DNA of 64,000 nucleotides from assembly GCF_003002925.1 (NCBI RefSeq), contig NZ_PVTK01000006.1:62001-126000 (forward strand), in the 5' to 3' direction. The DNA is from Vreelandella songnenensis. GTDB taxonomy: Bacteria > Pseudomonadota > Gammaproteobacteria > Pseudomonadales > Halomonadaceae. Both the position numbers and the translations under genes were made by a program. Every line of letters begins with the position of its first letter. Position 1 is the first letter of the stretch. This document shows positions 60,663 to 64,000 of the stretch, in pieces. The notes below the pieces were generated by a model. It worked only from the letters and a program-made list of their open reading frames with translations, was not told where the DNA came from and ran no database searches.

Positions 60663-61696
60663 TGGTCCGGCTCCAGACACCAGCCTTCGCGCAGAATCAG
60701 GGCAACCTGCTGGCCCTCTTCAAGCGCGTGGGGGTGATAGGCCAGCAGCGCTTCGCCGCCTGGCAGGCGCAGGTGCAGCTCAAAGCGTTCGCCGCGAAAC
60801 GTCTGGCGCTCCACGCGGGCAGTCACATCGTGGTGTGTCGGCGCGGTTTGCACATGGATATGCTCGGGGCGCACCAGCACCGGCTGGGTGCGCTCGGCAG
60901 CGGCCAGGCCCCGCATCAGCTCGGCCTCTTGAAGGCGCTGGCCCGGCCGGCCCGCGGCGACCATCAGCTGGCTGCCCTGGCCGATAAAGCTTGCAACCCA
61001 GGGCGTGCGCGGCGCGCGATAAAGCGTTTCCGGCGTGGCCCACTGCACCAGCCGGCCTTCACGCATCACGGCGATGCGGTCAGCCAGCGCCATGGCTTCG
61101 CTCTGGTCATGGGTGACGTACACCATGGTGGCTTCGGTGCGGCGATGAAAATCCGCAAAGCTGTGCTCCATGGCGGCGCGCAGGTGACGGTCAAGGTTCG
61201 CCAGGGGTTCATCCAGCAGCACCACCGCCGGGTCGGTCACCAGGCAGCGGGCCAGCGCCACGCGCTGGCGCTGGCCGCCGCTCAAGTCCTGCGGTGTGCG
61301 CTCGGCGTAGGGCTCAAGTGCCACCAGGGCAAGTGCCTGCCCCACTCGGCGCTGATAATCCGCCCCGCGCACGCCGCGTAGCTTGAGCGGGTAGCCGACG
61401 TTATCGGCCACGCTCATGTGCGGCCACAGGGCGTAGGATTGAAACACCATGGCCATGTTGCGCTGCTCCGGCGGCAGGTGCTGGTGCGCGCTTGCCAACA
61501 GCGTATCGCCCAGATGGATTTCGCCGGCGCTTACCTGCTCGAACCCGGCCAGCATGCGCAGCATGGTGGTCTTACCGCAGCCGCTGGGGCCCAGAAGGGC
61601 CACAAATTCACCCGGTTCGATCGCAAGCGACAGCCCATCCACGGCGAGATGGTCGCCAAAGCGTTTGGTGACGTCTTGTATGTTCAGCCCTGCCAT
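60659..61696 (-). CDS. ABC importer ATPase of FbpC/PotA/AepS type
   Basis: 345 residues. Walker A GPSGCGKTT, Q-loop FQSYALWPH, signature LSGGQRQRVALARCL, Walker B VVLLDEPLANLD, switch YVTHDQSEA, then a C-terminal TOBE-like regulatory domain (residues 240-345). Matches the ferric/spermidine/phosphonate importer class. It overlaps the permease gene by 13 bp and the hydrolase gene by 4 bp. Confidence 0.92.
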   Translation of the reverse strand: MAGLNIQDVTKRFGDHLAVDGLSLAIEPGEFVALLGPSGCGKTTMLRMLAGFEQVSAGEIHLGDTLLASAHQHLPPEQRNMAMVFQSYALWPHMSVADNVGYPLKLRGVRGADYQRRVGQALALVALEPYAERTPQDLSGGQRQRVALARCLVTDPAVVLLDEPLANLDRHLRAAMEHSFADFHRRTEATMVYVTHDQSEAMALADRIAVMREGRLVQWATPETLYRAPRTPWVASFIGQGSQLMVAAGRPGQRLQEAELMRGLAAAERTQPVLVRPEHIHVQTAPTHHDVTARVERQTFRGERFELHLRLPGGEALLAYHPHALEEGQQVALILREGWCLEPDQ

Positions 61697-63387
61697 GGCA
61701 CGACTCCTTTGGGTAAACGCGGCGAAAGCAGGCTCAGCGACAGCATGAGCGAGGCGACCATCAGCACCACCAGCACCGACACCGCCGAGGCCAGCACGCT
61801 TTCGCCGCCTTCATCGAGGTTGAAAATCAGCACGCCCAGGGTCTCGTTGCCCGCGCTCCACAACAGCGCCGACACGGTCAGCTCGTTGACCGCCAGCAGA
61901 AATACCAGCAAGCCCCCGGCAAACAGCGCCGGGGCAATCAGCGGCAGCACGATGGTGGAGAGCCGCCGCCAGGGCCCGGCACCCGCTAGCTGAGCGGCCT
62001 CTTCAAGAGAGGGGTCAAGCTGGGCAAGGCTTGCGGTAACGGGTTTTAAGCACACCACTAGAAAGCGCGCCAGATAGGCGATGAAGATCAGCCCCAGGGT
62101 GCCGTAAAGCGCTACGTTGATGAGGGGCAGTGGGCGCACGAACAGCAGAATGCAGGCAATCGCCAGCACCACGCCGGGCAGGGCATAGGGCAGCTCGATG
62201 ATGCTCAGGGTCAGGTTCTGCAGGCGTGGCGGCAGACGCTGCAGGCGGTAGGCCAGCGGCAGGCTGCACAGCATGAGCACCAGCGCCGCGCCGCCCGCCA
62301 GCCACAAACTGTTGCTGACCGCGCGCCAGGTGGCACCCTGGCGGCCAATCACTTCCTGATAGGCGCCCAGGGTGACGGTGTCGGCGCTCAGCGGCACGCC
62401 CATGGCGGGCACCAGGGAGCTGACCACCAGCGCCAGCAGCGGCGCGACCAGAATCACCAGCAGCACCAGAACCAGCAGCGCCGTGACGCCTGCCTGGTAG
62501 CGGCCAAGGGAGAAATCGTGTGCCCGCCCGCTGTGGCCGGTCAGCCCGAAACGGCTGCGCCCCATCCAGTGCTGCTGCAGCGCTACCCCCGCCAGCGCCA
62601 GCACGCCAATGAGTAGCGAAAGCGCGGCCATCTCGGCCAGCACACCGGTGCCAAAGCTTGCCATACGCTGATAGATCAGCGTGGGCAGCACGTAATACCC
62701 CGCCGGAATGCCCAGCATCGCCGGAATGCCAAAGTTGCCAAGGCTCGAGATAAATGCCATGGCGGCCCCGGCGATCAGGCCGCTGCGGGTCACGGGCAGC
62801 ACGATATGCCCCCACACCTGGGATTGGCGGGCACCGCTGATGCGCGCGGCCTCGACCAGCTCCCGGGGCAGGGAGAGCAGAGAAGTGCGCAGCGCCAGAA
62901 AGACCAGCGGAGCGCTTTGGATGCCCAGCAGCAGGGCAATGCCCTCTGCGGAGTAGAGCGGCTGCGAGCTGCCGAGCGGCGGCGCCATGCCAATGCTTTT
63001 AAGCAGAGGGCTTGCCGGGCCAAACAGCTGCAGCCAGCTAAGCGCGGTGACCTGGGGCGGAATCATCATGGGCAGCATGAAACAGAACACCAGCCACGCC
63101 TTGCCGCGAATGTCGGTCAGCGTGATCACGAACGCAAACAGACTGCCCAGCGTCAGCGCAATCAGCATGCCGAGCCCCGAGGTATACAGGCTGTGCCACA
63201 GCGCACGCCAGGTGCCTGCTGACTGCATGACGCGCCACAGCGGCGCATCGCTGCCTTGGGTAAGATCACTCAGCGCTTCGGCCAGAAGCCGCAGGCTGGG
63301 GGCCAGGCTGAGCAGCACCACGATGAGGGTCAGTAGCGTCAGCAGCCAGCGGTGCTGGCTGCCTTGGGTGAGCCCGGGCGTCATCAT
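61684..63387 (-). CDS. Fused two-domain ABC permease of 2-aminoethylphosphonate/iron type
   Basis: 567 residues, two fused permease halves with about twelve membrane helices. Each half has an EAA-type loop: ELVEAARISGARQSQVWGHIVLP in the first and SLEEAAQLAGAGPWRRLSTIVLPLI in the second. A fused permease of this size fits the putative 2-aminoethylphosphonate (AepP) and FbpB-like groups. I start it at ATG 63387, which overlaps the binding-protein stop (TGATG); the upstream codon is TTG. Confidence 0.9.
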   Translation of the reverse strand: MMTPGLTQGSQHRWLLTLLTLIVVLLSLAPSLRLLAEALSDLTQGSDAPLWRVMQSAGTWRALWHSLYTSGLGMLIALTLGSLFAFVITLTDIRGKAWLVFCFMLPMMIPPQVTALSWLQLFGPASPLLKSIGMAPPLGSSQPLYSAEGIALLLGIQSAPLVFLALRTSLLSLPRELVEAARISGARQSQVWGHIVLPVTRSGLIAGAAMAFISSLGNFGIPAMLGIPAGYYVLPTLIYQRMASFGTGVLAEMAALSLLIGVLALAGVALQQHWMGRSRFGLTGHSGRAHDFSLGRYQAGVTALLVLVLLVILVAPLLALVVSSLVPAMGVPLSADTVTLGAYQEVIGRQGATWRAVSNSLWLAGGAALVLMLCSLPLAYRLQRLPPRLQNLTLSIIELPYALPGVVLAIACILLFVRPLPLINVALYGTLGLIFIAYLARFLVVCLKPVTASLAQLDPSLEEAAQLAGAGPWRRLSTIVLPLIAPALFAGGLLVFLLAVNELTVSALLWSAGNETLGVLIFNLDEGGESVLASAVSVLVVLMVASLMLSLSLLSPRLPKGVVPWQG

Positions 63388-64000
63388 CAACCGCCGAACA
63401 GGTCGCTGAAGCGCTGCTTCATGGCCGCTTCCTGCTCAAGCGCCTCGGCGGTATCCACGGGCATCAGCTCGATGGTGTCACGGGCGGGAAAGCCTTCGGG
63501 GGGAGCTACATCCGCGCGGGCAGGCAGATAGCCCTGGCCGCTAACCAGCTGCTGGCCCTCTTCAGAGAGCACGAAATCGACAAACTTCTGCGCCGCATCC
63601 AGGTGCTCGGCACCCGCCATGATGCCCACCGGCTCGGTGACTGCACTCACGCCCTCTTCCGGAAACACGAACTCGACCGGCGAGCCCTTGGCCGCCTCGC
63701 GGATGGGTAGAAAATCCACCACGATGCCGTAGGGCTTGGTGCCGGCCGCCACGGCGTTGAAGACACCACCGTTGCCGCCCTGGGCTTCGGTGCGGTTGTC
63801 GTGGAGCGCTTCGTAGTAGCCTTCACCCAACGCGGGGTTGGCGCTGATCGCGGCCATATGGATAAGTGCGGCCCCCGAGTAAAGCGGACTCGGCATGGTG
63901 ACCAGCCCCTCATATTCAGGCTTGAGCAGATCCTGCCAGCTTTGCGGCTGCTCCTCGGCGCCGGTGTTGTAGATGATGCCGGTGGTAATCAGCTTGGTGC
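63387..64000 (-). CDS. Extracellular solute-binding protein, partial (AepX-like)
   Basis: The C-terminal 203 codons; the 5' end lies beyond the window. Reading from the edge it gives TKLITTGIIYNTG..., PQSWQDLLKPEYEGLVTM and PSPLYSGAALIHMAAIS, then YGIVVDFLPIREAAKGSPVEFVFPEEGVSAVTEPVGIMAG and VDFVLSEEGQQLVSGQGYLPARADVAPPEGFP. These segments resemble putative 2-aminoethylphosphonate or Fe(III) binding proteins, more the former from memory. First visible gene of the importer operon. A frame opening at ATG 63896 is internal, not the real start. Confidence 0.9.
   Translation of the reverse strand, partial: TKLITTGIIYNTGAEEQPQSWQDLLKPEYEGLVTMPSPLYSGAALIHMAAISANPALGEGYYEALHDNRTEAQGGNGGVFNAVAAGTKPYGIVVDFLPIREAAKGSPVEFVFPEEGVSAVTEPVGIMAGAEHLDAAQKFVDFVLSEEGQQLVSGQGYLPARADVAPPEGFPARDTIELMPVDTAEALEQEAAMKQRFSDLFGG

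Noticed and set aside
63387..63896. Complete 169-residue binding protein starting at ATG 63896
   Set aside because: The frame stays open to the window edge and the upstream residues continue the binding-protein fold, so this is an internal methionine of a partial gene.

Overview
The window looks like chromosomal DNA from a GC-rich gammaproteobacterium, most likely a member of the Halomonadaceae (Halomonas sensu lato). This is inferred from the mix of genes: codBA, a phosphatidylcholine synthase, a periplasmic formate dehydrogenase island, an enterobacterial-style yjf cluster, Zur-type operators and a Wsp-like chemosensory operon. I have no 16S or database support. Coding density is high and most genes sit in tightly overlapping operons. 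A few AT-rich intergenic islands stand out.

Layout. 1-2104: distal part of a type I-E CRISPR array (33 perfect repeats plus two decayed ones), whose leader and cas genes must lie left of the window. 2310-7043: a secreted DUF1176 protein, a uracil-DNA-glycosylase-fold protein, phosphatidylcholine synthase, and a MocR regulator divergent from a GNAT-rhodanese pair. 7130-11003: a type II lumazine synthase behind an FMN riboswitch, a YbaK-type deacylase and the codBA cytosine genes. 11416-17732: a chemoreceptor, an orphan siderophore-type binding protein and a large GGDEF-EAL protein. 17733-33337: a molybdenum/formate dehydrogenase island. On the minus strand it has fdhD-mobA-moeA-moaA and a COG0523 GTPase; on the plus strand it has DUF3305/DUF3306, a polyferredoxin, a TorD chaperone, a Tat peptide and the fdhABC subunits, then DUF1244, moaB and a second moeA.

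33334-42930 is a complete alternative chemosensory operon (MCP, CheB, CheR-TPR, CheA-REC, REC, an Hpt-REC-REC-GGDEF cyclase, CheW and a divergent CheW-like protein) that should drive c-di-GMP synthesis. A truncated adenylate-forming-enzyme-like gene faces it across an AT-rich promoter region. 44245-49614 is a yjfI-J-[K+ channel]-K-L-M-C cluster combining a PspA-like protein, a TrkA-N potassium channel, a DUF350 membrane protein, a lipoprotein and an ATP-grasp amide ligase.

49937-53669 has a cyclodeaminase-like protein, GntR and GlxA-type regulators and an MFS transporter. 53752-58984 is a probable zinc-starvation locus bounded by two identical 14-bp Zur-like palindromes: a COG0523 GTPase, a WD40 protein, a 57-residue DUF1289 protein and a FecBCD-type ABC importer. 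59137-64000 is one overlapping minus-strand operon: a 2-aminoethylphosphonate-type ABC importer (binding protein cut by the window edge), a metallo-beta-lactamase-fold hydrolase and a polynucleotide-kinase-type 3'-phosphatase. No rRNA, tRNA, transposase or prophage genes were seen.
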